NCBI RefSeq assembly: GCF_001590605.1
Contig: NZ_CP014504.1
Location: forward strand, 4,650,001 to 4,714,000
Direction of reading: 5' to 3'
DNA: 64,000 bases
DNA from: Pedobacter cryoconitis
Lineage (GTDB): Bacteria > Bacteroidota > Bacteroidia > Sphingobacteriales > Sphingobacteriaceae
Positions 51,783 to 60,125 of the stretch are shown piece after piece (position 1 is the stretch's first letter; each line of letters opens with the position of its first letter). The notes under the pieces are model-generated. The model did not search any database and was not told where the DNA came from. It saw nothing but the letters and a program-made list of their open reading frames with translations. The translations under genes and the position numbers were made by a program.

Positions 51783-52649
51783 TCAGTTCAGCATCATGTT
51801 ATCGATCAGCCTGGTCTCTCCGACTTTCGCCGCAACCAGGGCAACCAGCTGCTGCGCTGCTTTATCTTTTTCCGGAAGGAGCGTCTCACTGTTCGCAATC
51901 GTAAAATAATCGAGTTCCACTCCTTTTACGCTTTGAATGATAGCTATGGCTTCTTTTAATAAGATATCTATACTTTCTGTTTGAAAATGATCTTTCACAT
52001 AGGTTAACGCTTTACTGAGTACCAGCGCGTGTTCATGTTCTGCAGCAGAGAGATGAATATTCCTTGAACTCATTGCCAGTCCGTCTTCTTCCCTGATAAT
52101 AGGACAGGAAATAATATTTACTGGCAAATTGAAATGAGCTACCATATTACGGATCATTAATACCTGCTGAAAATCTTTCTGACCAAAAAACGCCAGATCA
52201 GGATCAACCGCATCAAAAAGCTTCTTAACGATTTGAGTTACGCCTTGGTAATGTCCTCTTCTGAACTCTCCTTCCAGCAGAAATTCAGCCGGTCCAAGGT
52301 CAATATGCCAGTTTTCAGGCACAGGGTACATCTCTTTTACGGACGGCATGAACACATAATCACATCCCGCATCCTGCAGCATTTCAATATCATGCTGCAG
52401 TGGCCTTGGATATTTCTCCAGGTCTTTAGGGTCAGTAAACTGCGTTGGATTCACGAAAATACTGCAAACTACAACATCTGCATGCTGCTGAGCGATCTTG
52501 ACGAGAGACACGTGTCCTTTATGCAAAGCACCCATAGTAGGCACTAATGCTATTTTTTGTTGAGCCAGTTTTAGTGGCTTCAGCAAGCTATTTAATCCTG
52601 CTATTGTATTTATAACTTCCAAACCGGGTTGTAAAATTTCAAAGTCCAA
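51783..52649 (-). CDS. panC: Pantoate-beta-alanine ligase
   Basis: A 288-residue ATP-dependent enzyme that joins pantoate and beta-alanine. It carries the nucleotidyltransferase PTMGALHKGHVSLV motif (HIGH-like), SIFVNPTQFTDPKD, FFGQKDFQQVLMI and SSRNIHLS. Upstream Met choice is the first of the frame, and the protein reaches the usual PanC length. panC and panD together supply pantothenate for CoA. The panC start faces the glycogen-synthase-like gene across 119 bp. Confidence 0.96.
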   Translation of the reverse strand: MDFEILQPGLEVINTIAGLNSLLKPLKLAQQKIALVPTMGALHKGHVSLVKIAQQHADVVVCSIFVNPTQFTDPKDLEKYPRPLQHDIEMLQDAGCDYVFMPSVKEMYPVPENWHIDLGPAEFLLEGEFRRGHYQGVTQIVKKLFDAVDPDLAFFGQKDFQQVLMIRNMVAHFNLPVNIISCPIIREEDGLAMSSRNIHLSAAEHEHALVLSKALTYVKDHFQTESIDILLKEAIAIIQSVKGVELDYFTIANSETLLPEKDKAAQQLVALVAAKVGETRLIDNMMLN

Positions 52650-52693
52650 AGTTGGTTAATAATATAATCCCAACAAAACATCTCAGCAAGATA

Positions 52694-52724
52694 TTGATAA
52701 ATTTGAATAAATTGCTTACCTTTG
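52694..52724 (+). promoter_or_regulatory. Promoter of the glycogen-synthase-like gene
   Basis: TTG at 52694-52696, a 20-bp spacer and TACCTTTG at 52717-52724 match the Bacteroidota pair. The start near 52731 gives a leader of about 38 nt. Confidence 0.55.
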
Positions 52725-52768
52725 CCCCTTGATTATCTTTTCTTTAACATAAATATTTATTCACAAAT

Positions 52769-53599
52769 ATGGAGATGGCAAAAACGAAGCTACTGATTGT
52801 TACACACGAGATGTCGCCTTTCCTGGAACTCACCAAAATTTCAGAGATTACCCGTCAATTACCTCAGGCAATGCAAGAAAAGGGATTTGAGATCCGTATT
52901 CTTATGCCAAGGTTCGGTAACATCAACGAACGGAGGAACAGGCTGCACGAAGTTATTCGTTTATCGGGAATGAACATCATGATTGATGACAATGACAACC
53001 CGCTTATTATCAAAGTGGCCTCTATTCCAGCAGCCCGTATGCAGGTTTACTTCCTGGATAATGAAGATTATTTCCAGCGCAAGTATGTATTCAGAGATAA
53101 AGAAAACAAGTTTTATGCAGACAATGACGAAAGAACAATTTTCTTTTGTAAAGGTGCACTTGAAACTGTTAAAAAGTTAGGCTGGGCACCGGATATCGTG
53201 CATTGCCATGGCTGGATGACTTCATTGGTTCCTGTTTACATCAAAACTTCTTACAAAAACGATCCTACATTCAAGAACTCTAAAGTTGTTTATTCTGTTT
53301 ATGAAAACTGTTTCACTGAAACTTTACATGCTGATTTGCATAAAAAAGCAGTAATGAACAATATGACAGCAGATGACACCAAAGTTTTCGAAAATGCTGA
53401 CAGTAATACTTTACATATTGGTGCAATTACTTACTCAGACGCTGTAGTTCTGGCTGATGAGAAAATTGATGCGAATGTGTTAAAATTTGTTAAAGATTCA
53501 AATAAGCCAACTTTAGCCTTTAATTTAACCGAAAATTTCGAGAACTTCTATGCTTTATATGAAGAAATCTCGAATGATGAATTGGTTTCAATAGCATAA
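52769..53599 (+). CDS. Glycogen/starch synthase catalytic-domain-like protein, N-terminal half only
   Basis: A 276-residue protein that matches only the N-terminal (GT5) Rossmann half of glycogen synthase: KLLIVTHEMSPFLELTKISEITRQLPQAM, RILMPRFGNINERR, PDIVHCHGWMTSLVPVYIK and YSDAVVLADE. The ADP-glucose-binding C-terminal half is absent and the frame is closed normally, so it is not a truncation by mutation. Without that half it is unlikely to be a complete synthase. The usual EK/ES-x-x-x-K-x-G-G-L loop reads differently here (SPFLELTKISE). It lies between panC and a DUF4270 gene; a Met at 52775 is an alternative start. Confidence 0.85.
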   Translation: MEMAKTKLLIVTHEMSPFLELTKISEITRQLPQAMQEKGFEIRILMPRFGNINERRNRLHEVIRLSGMNIMIDDNDNPLIIKVASIPAARMQVYFLDNEDYFQRKYVFRDKENKFYADNDERTIFFCKGALETVKKLGWAPDIVHCHGWMTSLVPVYIKTSYKNDPTFKNSKVVYSVYENCFTETLHADLHKKAVMNNMTADDTKVFENADSNTLHIGAITYSDAVVLADEKIDANVLKFVKDSNKPTLAFNLTENFENFYALYEEISNDELVSIA

Positions 53600-53622
53600 A
53601 CTCAGGTATTATTAAATTAATT

Positions 53623-55110
53623 ATGAAATTTTCAAAACTAGACTTATTGACCCTGTTGATAAGTCTTTTTCTTTTTTCGTCTTGTAAAGACTCCAGTACT
53701 ATCGGTTTAGATATTAATCCAGCTAACGCGGTCAGTGGGATTCTTTTAGATACAGTTACAGTTACTTCCCGTACTGAATTAGATGATCCTGCCTCAACTT
53801 ATCCTCCTGCAACTACAGGATCAGCGGTTGGTTTAGTCAGATATCCTCTGGGACAAATGGCTGATCCGATTTTTGGTTCAACCACAGCAAATCTGGCCAT
53901 GGCAGTTAACTTGCCAGGGGGCGCGGGGTACAGCTTTGGTACAGCCGCCGAAATTGATTCAGCAGTATTAGTGATGCCTTATGCTACGAATACTGCAGTT
54001 CCTACTTCAGTTCAGGCTACTATCGGAAGTCAGCTTGCACAGTTTTATGGGGATAGTACTTCAACATTCAATGTTAGAGTAACACAGTTAAATACTAATC
54101 TTTCGACACAAACCGGTTTCCTGAATACTACAGATTATCCATCAACTGATCTTCTTGGATCAGCAACTATAACACCAAGACCAGGTTCATCTGTCAGAGT
54201 GCTCAGAGTAATCCCCGGAGCAGTGGATACTGCATATAATGCTGGTCCGCAGGTAAGGATTAAATTGTCAACAGCACTGATCAAAAGTAAGATCATGGCC
54301 CTTGACTCTGCAACTTTAAGTACAAATGCGAATTTAGCAGCTGCATTTAAAGGTTTAAAGGTAACCGCAAGTCTTGTTTCCGGAAAACCTGGGGCAGTCA
54401 TGTTCTTTAATTTCACCGGCAGCAATTCTAACCTGGAGATTTATTATAAAAAACAGAACACTACTACTGCAACACTCAGAGATACAGTGGCAGCAATGTT
54501 TCCAATCTCTGTGTCTTCAGGACCAGTTGCAGCAACTGTAAAACATGATTATACCAATACAGCTATCGCAACGCAGCTTAAAACTCCTGCAGATTACGCA
54601 GTAACTTATTTACAGGCTATGAGTGGGGTGAGAAACAAAATAACCTTCCCTTACCTGAAGAACCTGAAAGCTTCCATTGGGACAAAAATTGTGATTAACA
54701 AAGCGGAGCTGGTAATTGACATCAGTGATCCTGCAGATTCAATTCCATTTAAAATACCACCGCGTCTTTCTTTATACAGGCTGGATCTTGCCAAACAAAG
54801 ACAAAATCTACCAGATAATAACGTTGCCTCACAAAATAACCCAACCGGTGACCCAAGAGCATTATTACCATTCGGAGGATTCTACGATAAAACTAAAAAA
54901 AGCTACACTTTTGTAGTAACCAGCTACATTCAGGATATAGTTGACGGAAAAACTGTTGATTACGGGACTTACCTGGCACCAACTGCAACAACCGAATTTA
55001 ACCTGTTACCTTATGCAACTTCAGCAGGAAGAGCAGTAATTGGTTCATTTAACAATCCTGCAAGCAGGAAAATAAGACTTAATATTTATTACGTTAAGAA
55101 TCCTAATTAG
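53623..55110 (+). CDS. DUF4270 lipoprotein
   Basis: A 495-residue lipoprotein (lipobox FLFSSC, Cys21) of the DUF4270 family of Bacteroidota. Seen are SSTIGLDINPANAVSGILLDTVTVTSRT at its start, repeated beta-rich strands, and a C-terminal RKIRLNIYYVKN. It starts 23 bp after the glycogen-synthase-like gene on the same strand and is probably cotranscribed. The family has no known biochemical function; a surface-attached role is inferred from the lipid signal. Confidence 0.88.
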   Translation: MKFSKLDLLTLLISLFLFSSCKDSSTIGLDINPANAVSGILLDTVTVTSRTELDDPASTYPPATTGSAVGLVRYPLGQMADPIFGSTTANLAMAVNLPGGAGYSFGTAAEIDSAVLVMPYATNTAVPTSVQATIGSQLAQFYGDSTSTFNVRVTQLNTNLSTQTGFLNTTDYPSTDLLGSATITPRPGSSVRVLRVIPGAVDTAYNAGPQVRIKLSTALIKSKIMALDSATLSTNANLAAAFKGLKVTASLVSGKPGAVMFFNFTGSNSNLEIYYKKQNTTTATLRDTVAAMFPISVSSGPVAATVKHDYTNTAIATQLKTPADYAVTYLQAMSGVRNKITFPYLKNLKASIGTKIVINKAELVIDISDPADSIPFKIPPRLSLYRLDLAKQRQNLPDNNVASQNNPTGDPRALLPFGGFYDKTKKSYTFVVTSYIQDIVDGKTVDYGTYLAPTATTEFNLLPYATSAGRAVIGSFNNPASRKIRLNIYYVKNPN

Positions 55111-55129
55111 TTTTTAACACTCAGGATAT

Positions 55130-55159
55130 AAAAGGCTGCCCCATCAGGGCGGCCTTTTT
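55130..55159 (+). terminator. Terminator after the DUF4270 gene
   Basis: AAAAGGC-T-GCCC (55130-55141) pairs with GGGC-G-GCCTTTT (55147-55158) around CATCA, followed by T. The G-T pair is tolerated. The remaining 130 bp to ssb show nothing else. Confidence 0.78.
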
Positions 55160-55289
55160 CATTTTAAGCCATTTTCAGACTGTTCCCACACTGCAAATGT
55201 AGTGTAGGAGTTGGCTAGGGTATGAATCCACCCCTGCACTACCAGCCCGCAAACCGAACAAAAAACTTTACGCTATACTTCGAATCACC

Positions 55290-55715
55290 TTAAAAAGGTA
55301 AATCACCTGAGATACCATCTGCATCCAGATAATCATTTTCACTTTTAGGTGTACTGTTAGTGGTTACCGGAGTATTTTCAAAATCACTTTTTCTGCCCAG
55401 AATAGTAAAATTCTCTGCTACAACTTCAGTTACATATTTCTTTATCTTCTCCCGGTCCTCAAATGACCGTGTACGTAGTTTTCCTTCTATATAAACGAGT
55501 TTCCCCTTTTGCAGATACTTTGACGCCACTTCAGCTAAACCCCTCCATAACACAATGTTATGCCACTCTGTTTGCTCTATGCGTTTTCCATCTTTATTAT
55601 AAGTTTCTGATGTAGCCAGCGGAAAGCTTGCAACGGTAACACCACCATCTAGGTGACGGACTTCAGGATCCTTCCCTAAATGTCCAACTAAAATTACTTT
55701 GTTAATACCTGACAT
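55290..55715 (-). CDS. ssb: Single-stranded DNA-binding protein
   Basis: A 141-residue SSB with an OB fold (about 1-108): MSGINKVILVGHLGKDPEVR, TEWHNIVLWRGLAEVA and YIEGKLRTRSFEDRE. An acidic tail ends in SGDLPF, the peptide that recruits repair proteins (usually DDLPF). It lies 14 bp after mutY on the same strand. Confidence 0.96.
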   Translation of the reverse strand: MSGINKVILVGHLGKDPEVRHLDGGVTVASFPLATSETYNKDGKRIEQTEWHNIVLWRGLAEVASKYLQKGKLVYIEGKLRTRSFEDREKIKKYVTEVVAENFTILGRKSDFENTPVTTNSTPKSENDYLDADGISGDLPF

Positions 55716-55729
55716 GAATTTGGAGTTTA

Positions 55730-56779
55730 CTATTTGTTAAAATAGAAGTTAATAAATTTGGTTAGAATTTTCGGTTGTGGCAGCTGATCCAAATCGGCCC
55801 AAGTGACCCAATTCGCTTCTGCGCTAATATTAAAGTTAATGATATAATTATCTAAACCAAAAAATTGAACGTATATAATTTGGTGTGTCAATAAATGTTT
55901 CACTTGCATCAGTGGCCGGATAACAACAGCTGATCCGAAATTTTGTTTAACTTTTTCCAAAAAAACCTCATTATTAACGCCTGCTTCTGCTATCGTTTCT
56001 ATGTTGGGAAAATCATATAAATGCTGCCAGATATCTTCTGAAATCCTTTTATTAACAAGCACTTTATTGTCATTTTCGCAAATAAAATAATTAATATAGC
56101 GTGTTTTGACCTTCACTGTTTTGAGTTTAACAGGAAGAACAGGGATCAGGTTATTATTTTTCGCATAACAGGAAAGCATCAGCGGACAAATTTCACAATT
56201 GGGAGACTTAGGCTTACACTGCAAAGCACCGAATTCCATAATCGCCTGATTATACAGGGCAGGGTCTTGCTTATCAATAAGAGATTGTGCAAGTTCTGAG
56301 AATTGTTTTTTGCCCAGCGTACTATTAATCGGTGTACTGATTCCAAAATATCTGGAGAGTACCCTGAACACATTTCCATCTAAAACAGCCATCGATTCAC
56401 CAGAAGAAAAGGAAGAAATCGCAGCTGCTGTATATTCACCAACCCCTTTAAGTTTGATCAGTTCCCGGTAACTTACAGGAAAAATACCTGCATATAAATC
56501 CATAATCTGGCGTGCAGTAAATAACATATTTCTACCGCGTGAATAATACCCTAAACCCTGCCATAGCTTCAGAATCTGTGTTTCTGTTGCTGCAGCGAAA
56601 TCCGAAACTGTAGGATATGCTGCTAAGAAACGATTAAAATAAGGCAATCCCTGTTCCACCCTTGTCTGCTGTAAAATGATCTCTGATAACCAGATAATGT
56701 AAGGATCTTGCGTATGTCTCCAGGGGAGATTTCTTTTGTTAACCAGGTACCAACTGATAAGCTCTTGCTGAAATGCCAT
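55730..56779 (-). CDS. mutY: A/G-specific adenine glycosylase MutY
   Basis: A 349-residue base-excision enzyme that removes adenine mispaired with 8-oxoguanine. The catalytic Glu33 is in SEIILQQTRV, the helix-hairpin-helix in LIKLKGVGEYTAAAI, and the catalytic Asp134 in LDGNVFRV. The 4Fe-4S cluster ligands are in CKPKSPNCEICPLMLSC (C-x6-C-x2-C-x5-C). A C-terminal NUDIX-like domain follows (about 220-349). A TATTTTTG box ends 5 bp before the start codon. Confidence 0.96.
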   Translation of the reverse strand: MAFQQELISWYLVNKRNLPWRHTQDPYIIWLSEIILQQTRVEQGLPYFNRFLAAYPTVSDFAAATETQILKLWQGLGYYSRGRNMLFTARQIMDLYAGIFPVSYRELIKLKGVGEYTAAAISSFSSGESMAVLDGNVFRVLSRYFGISTPINSTLGKKQFSELAQSLIDKQDPALYNQAIMEFGALQCKPKSPNCEICPLMLSCYAKNNNLIPVLPVKLKTVKVKTRYINYFICENDNKVLVNKRISEDIWQHLYDFPNIETIAEAGVNNEVFLEKVKQNFGSAVVIRPLMQVKHLLTHQIIYVQFFGLDNYIINFNISAEANWVTWADLDQLPQPKILTKFINFYFNK

Positions 56780-56978
56780 AACCCCAAAAATACAAGTAAT
56801 ACATTATTTTGCCGAGTTATAAATTATTATTTTTTATTGCGCAAAATTCACCAATGTTTATTTTGTTATAGCCAGTAGAAATACGCTGATCAGGTTAGAT
56901 TATGTAAAACTTGCAATTCCCTGATACTATTCAAGATAAATAATTGATCTTTTATTTTCCTATCTCATTAAAAAGCAA

Positions 56979-56986
56979 TACTTTTG
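56979..56986 (+). promoter_or_regulatory. -7 element of the HU gene
   Basis: TACTTTTG fits TAnnTTTG and lies 52 bp before the ATG at 57039. At the -33 distance stands TTTT (56955-56958) instead of TTTG. The rest of the 259-bp gap (56780-57038) is AT-rich without other structure. Confidence 0.4.
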
Positions 56987-57038
56987 CAACCCCAAATCAC
57001 TTATAATATTAAACACACAACAATTAATAATAGAAAAT

Positions 57039-57341
57039 ATGACTAAGGCAGATATTATTTCAGAAATATCAACGAAAACAGGAATTGAAAAGGTAGATGT
57101 ACAGGAAACCGTTGAGGCGTTTTTCAAAGTAATCAAAAGCAGTATGATCGGTGGCGAAAATGTCTATGTTAGGGGTTTTGGAAGTTTTGTTGTTAAGAAA
57201 AGAGCACAAAAAACTGCAAGAAATATTTCAAAAAACACTGCGATTATTATTCCAGAGCATTTTGTACCAAGTTTCAAACCAGCAAAAGTTTTTGTTGATA
57301 AAGTAAAAAACAATTCAAAAAAACTAAGCGTAGAAGCTTAA
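57039..57341 (+). CDS. HU-family DNA-binding protein
   Basis: A 100-residue histone-like protein that bends DNA as a dimer. It has the N-terminal helices MTKADIISEISTKTGIEK, the core VYVRGFGSFVVKKR, the beta-arm region with basic residues and Pro (IIIPEHFVPSFKPAKVF). HU and IHF cannot be separated with certainty. It starts a unit with a TPR gene 7 bp downstream. Confidence 0.93.
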   Translation: MTKADIISEISTKTGIEKVDVQETVEAFFKVIKSSMIGGENVYVRGFGSFVVKKRAQKTARNISKNTAIIIPEHFVPSFKPAKVFVDKVKNNSKKLSVEA

Positions 57342-57348
57342 TCTGCTT

Positions 57349-58212
57349 ATGATGAACACTATCCGATCTAAACAAACATTAATTATTGCAGCAGTAATTC
57401 TGCTGAGTGTATTTTTGTTTACAAGAGATATCAAAGGTTTAGTGAAGCCGAAGAAAGAAACATCTGGCGTTCCTGCCGGAGGGCAACTTACTTCAGCAGG
57501 CAGTACAATTAATTTAACAGAGGTCTCGACCGCTGCTAAAAATTCAATTAATGCTAACTTAGCTGCGGAAATCACTACATTGGAAAATGCGTATAAAACT
57601 GCATCTGAAGATCAGAAAGTGAACGCTGCGAAAGTTCTTGCAGAAAAATGGGATGATGTTGAACAAGCTGTTCCAAGCGCGTTATATCTGGAAATCATTG
57701 CTGGCAAAGAGCGTAACCTGAATAGCTGGTTAGCTGCTGGTGGCAGATTGATGAAAGCTTTTGACAATACACAGGATAGTTTAATTTCTCCTGTATTATT
57801 ACAAAAAGCAAATGCAGCTTATACGAATGCTGTAGCACTGGATTCAACGAATCTTGAAGCTAAAACCGGTTTGGGAATCACTGTCGTTAATGGCATGGGT
57901 GCACCGATGTCGGGAATAGCAATCTTGCTGGACGTCATTAAAAAAGATCCTGATAACCTGAAAGCAAACATGAGCTTAGGAACTTTTGCAATAAAATCCG
58001 GACAATTTGATAAAGCAATAACCAGGTTCAATGGTATAATAGCTAAAAAGCCTTCACCAGATGCTTATTTCTATCTGGCTACAGCTTATGAGAACCTGGG
58101 TAAAAACAAGGAGGCTGTTGAGGCTTACCTGAACAGTAAAAAATTGGCAGCAAATCCAACCTTATCTAATTTCATTGATAAGAAAGTAGCTGAGCTGAAG
58201 ACCAAAAACTAA
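57349..58212 (+). CDS. TPR membrane-anchored protein
   Basis: A 287-residue protein with an N-terminal transmembrane segment (about 8-24, QTLIIAAVILLSVFLFT) and tetratricopeptide repeats in the second half (VALDSTNLEAKTGLGITVV, DNLKANMSLGTFAIKSGQFDKAI, PDAYFYLATAYENLGKNKEAVEAY). It starts 7 bp after the HU gene and precedes the 29-residue bS22-like gene by 36 bp. It probably scaffolds a complex on the periplasmic side. The partner is unknown. Confidence 0.87.
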   Translation: MMNTIRSKQTLIIAAVILLSVFLFTRDIKGLVKPKKETSGVPAGGQLTSAGSTINLTEVSTAAKNSINANLAAEITTLENAYKTASEDQKVNAAKVLAEKWDDVEQAVPSALYLEIIAGKERNLNSWLAAGGRLMKAFDNTQDSLISPVLLQKANAAYTNAVALDSTNLEAKTGLGITVVNGMGAPMSGIAILLDVIKKDPDNLKANMSLGTFAIKSGQFDKAITRFNGIIAKKPSPDAYFYLATAYENLGKNKEAVEAYLNSKKLAANPTLSNFIDKKVAELKTKN

Positions 58213-58248
58213 TAAACAGATTTATAAAAATATCTAAACCTTACAATT

Positions 58249-58338
58249 ATGCCAAGCGGTAAAAAAAGAAAAAGACATAAAATGGCCACCCACAAACGTA
58301 AAAAGCGTTTAAGAAAAAACAGACATAAGAAAAAATAG
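58249..58338 (+). CDS. bS22/AURKAIP1-like small ribosome-associated protein
   Basis: A 29-residue, highly basic protein, MPSGKKRKRHKMATHKRKKR in its first 20 residues, then LRKNRHKKK. It resembles the AURKAIP1/COX24-C domain of the small ribosomal protein bS22 found in mycobacteria and annotated in Bacteroidota. Of its 29 residues 18 are Lys, Arg or His. It starts 36 bp after the TPR gene and sits before a strong terminator, so it may be transcribed with HU-TPR or from an unseen own promoter. Confidence 0.78.
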   Translation: MPSGKKRKRHKMATHKRKKRLRKNRHKKK

Positions 58339-58350
58339 ATTTTTCTCCAT

Positions 58351-58410
58351 GATCAACGAATAATAGATACTAAAACTAGTTTTAGTATCTATTATTCGTT
58401 GATCTGTTTT
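58351..58410 (+). terminator. Strong terminator formed by a 54-nt perfect palindrome
   Basis: The arms are 58351-58377 and 58378-58404, exact reverse complements around CT/AG with no loop. A T-rich run (TGTTTTTTAT) follows, so it ends the HU-TPR-bS22 transcript. It is AT-rich along most of its length. Confidence 0.82.
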
Positions 58411-58466
58411 TTATATATTCAGTCCATGTGTTTAATAAGGGATTCATCCCTTTAAATGTATAGCTT

Positions 58467-60017
58467 TTGGTAAAGGAATTAATTATCGATTCATCTCCTA
58501 CGGGAGTAACCATAGCTTTGATTGAAGATAAACAACTTGTAGAACTTCATAAAGAACACGTCAACACAAATTACGCCGTAGGCGACATCTATTTAGGCCG
58601 CATAAAGAAAATTATGCCGGGATTAAATGCTGCGTTTGTTGATGTGGGTTATGAGAAAGATGCTTTTTTGCATTATTTCGATCTTGGTCCGCAAGTTCAA
58701 TCTTTATTAAAGCTTACAAAAATTAAGCGGAATGGCACTGTTAGTGGGACGTTATTAGACAATTTAAAGCTTGAAGCCGATATTAATAAGGCTGGCAAAA
58801 TATCTGAGGTCGTTTCCAAAAACATGCTTATACCTGTTCAAATAGCTAAAGAGCCTATTTCAACTAAAGGACCGCGTCTAAGCTCTGATCTTTCTATTGC
58901 AGGACGGTACATTGTATTAGTCCCTTTTTCTAATGTAATATCAATCTCGAAAAAAATTAAGAGTAATACAGAACGTAATCGTTTAAAAAAGATTATTGAA
59001 AGTATTAAGCCTAAAAACTTCGGAGTAATCATCAGAACAGTTTCTGAAGGTAAAGGTGTTGAAGAATTGCAAAAAGACTTATTGGATTCTGTCTCTAAGT
59101 GGGAAAATTTCATTAAGAAATTACCTGAGGCCGAGCCTTCCAAACGTGTTTGGGGCGAGATGGACAGAACGTCAACGTTAATCCGTGACATTTTAAGTGT
59201 TGACTTCACTAATGTTTATGTGAACGATGCAGGTTTGTTCGAAGATATCCGTTCTTATGTGCATGAGATTTCTCCGGAAATGGAGAAAATAGTAAAACCT
59301 TACAAGCACAAGGAACCTATATTTGAGCATTTCGGAATTGAAAAACAAATTAAGAATGGCTTTGGCAAAACCGTAAATCTTGCCGGCGGAGCTTATCTTG
59401 TTGTGGAACATACCGAAGCACTTCACGTTATCGACGTTAACAGCGGTAACAGAACAGCTAATAAAGAAAACCAGGAAGACAACGCCTTACAGGTAAACAA
59501 GGAAGCTGCAAAGGAAATTGCGCGTCAACTCAGACTACGTGATATGGGTGGTATTGTAGTGATCGATTTTATCGATATGCATAAACCAGTAAACCGTAAA
59601 ATGTTATTTGACTATCTGCGTGAACTGATGCTGCTGGATCGTGCTAAACACACTATTTTGCCTCCAAGTAAGTTCGGCCTTGTGCAAATTACACGTCAGC
59701 GTGTTCGTCCTGAGATGAACATTGTGACCAGTGAAGTTTGTCCAATGTGTCACGGTACTGGTGAAATTAAAGCGAGCATCGTTTTAATGGATGATATTGA
59801 AAGTAATATGAATTACATTTTGCGTGAGCAGAATGAAAAAAACATTACGCTTTGTGTACACCCGTATATAGAGGCCTTTATCAAAAAAGGTGTTTACTCC
59901 CTGCAATGGAAGTGGTTCTTTAAATTCGGACAGAAAATTAAAGTTAAGGCAGTTCCGTCTTACTTATTAACAGAGTTTCATTTTATCTCTTCTAAAGACG
60001 AAGAAATAAAACTGTAA
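58467..60017 (+). CDS. rng: Ribonuclease E/G family protein (RNase G type), TTG start
   Basis: A 516-residue endoribonuclease. An S1 RNA-binding region with an RNase-H-like insert (about 1-130, GDIYLGRIKKIMPGLNAAFVDVG) precedes the DNase-I-like domain with VIDVNSGNRTANKENQEDNA and GIVVIDFIDM (catalytic Asp pair). CPMCHGTG is the zinc-link motif. It processes 16S rRNA 5' ends and mRNA. The start codon is TTG at 58467 (LVKELIIDS). A small frame MYSFW (58456-58473) starts upstream and ends inside the gene's first codons. Confidence 0.94.
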   Translation: MVKELIIDSSPTGVTIALIEDKQLVELHKEHVNTNYAVGDIYLGRIKKIMPGLNAAFVDVGYEKDAFLHYFDLGPQVQSLLKLTKIKRNGTVSGTLLDNLKLEADINKAGKISEVVSKNMLIPVQIAKEPISTKGPRLSSDLSIAGRYIVLVPFSNVISISKKIKSNTERNRLKKIIESIKPKNFGVIIRTVSEGKGVEELQKDLLDSVSKWENFIKKLPEAEPSKRVWGEMDRTSTLIRDILSVDFTNVYVNDAGLFEDIRSYVHEISPEMEKIVKPYKHKEPIFEHFGIEKQIKNGFGKTVNLAGGAYLVVEHTEALHVIDVNSGNRTANKENQEDNALQVNKEAAKEIARQLRLRDMGGIVVIDFIDMHKPVNRKMLFDYLRELMLLDRAKHTILPPSKFGLVQITRQRVRPEMNIVTSEVCPMCHGTGEIKASIVLMDDIESNMNYILREQNEKNITLCVHPYIEAFIKKGVYSLQWKWFFKFGQKIKVKAVPSYLLTEFHFISSKDEEIKL

Positions 60018-60040
60018 GACTCATGTTCAAAACATAATGG

Positions 60041-60078
60041 AAAAGCCTGATTACTTTAAATAGTAACCAGGCTTTTCT
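60041..60078 (+). terminator. Terminator after rng
   Basis: GAAAAGCCTG (60041-60050) pairs with CAGGCTTTTC (60069-60078), with an inner TTACT/AGTAA stem, and a T-rich stretch follows. The 48 bp before the radA start hold no clear promoter. Confidence 0.75.
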
Positions 60079-60125
60079 ATTTTCCCACCGAATTAAGTTA
60101 AATTTGTGTTTTAATCTCAAATCAA

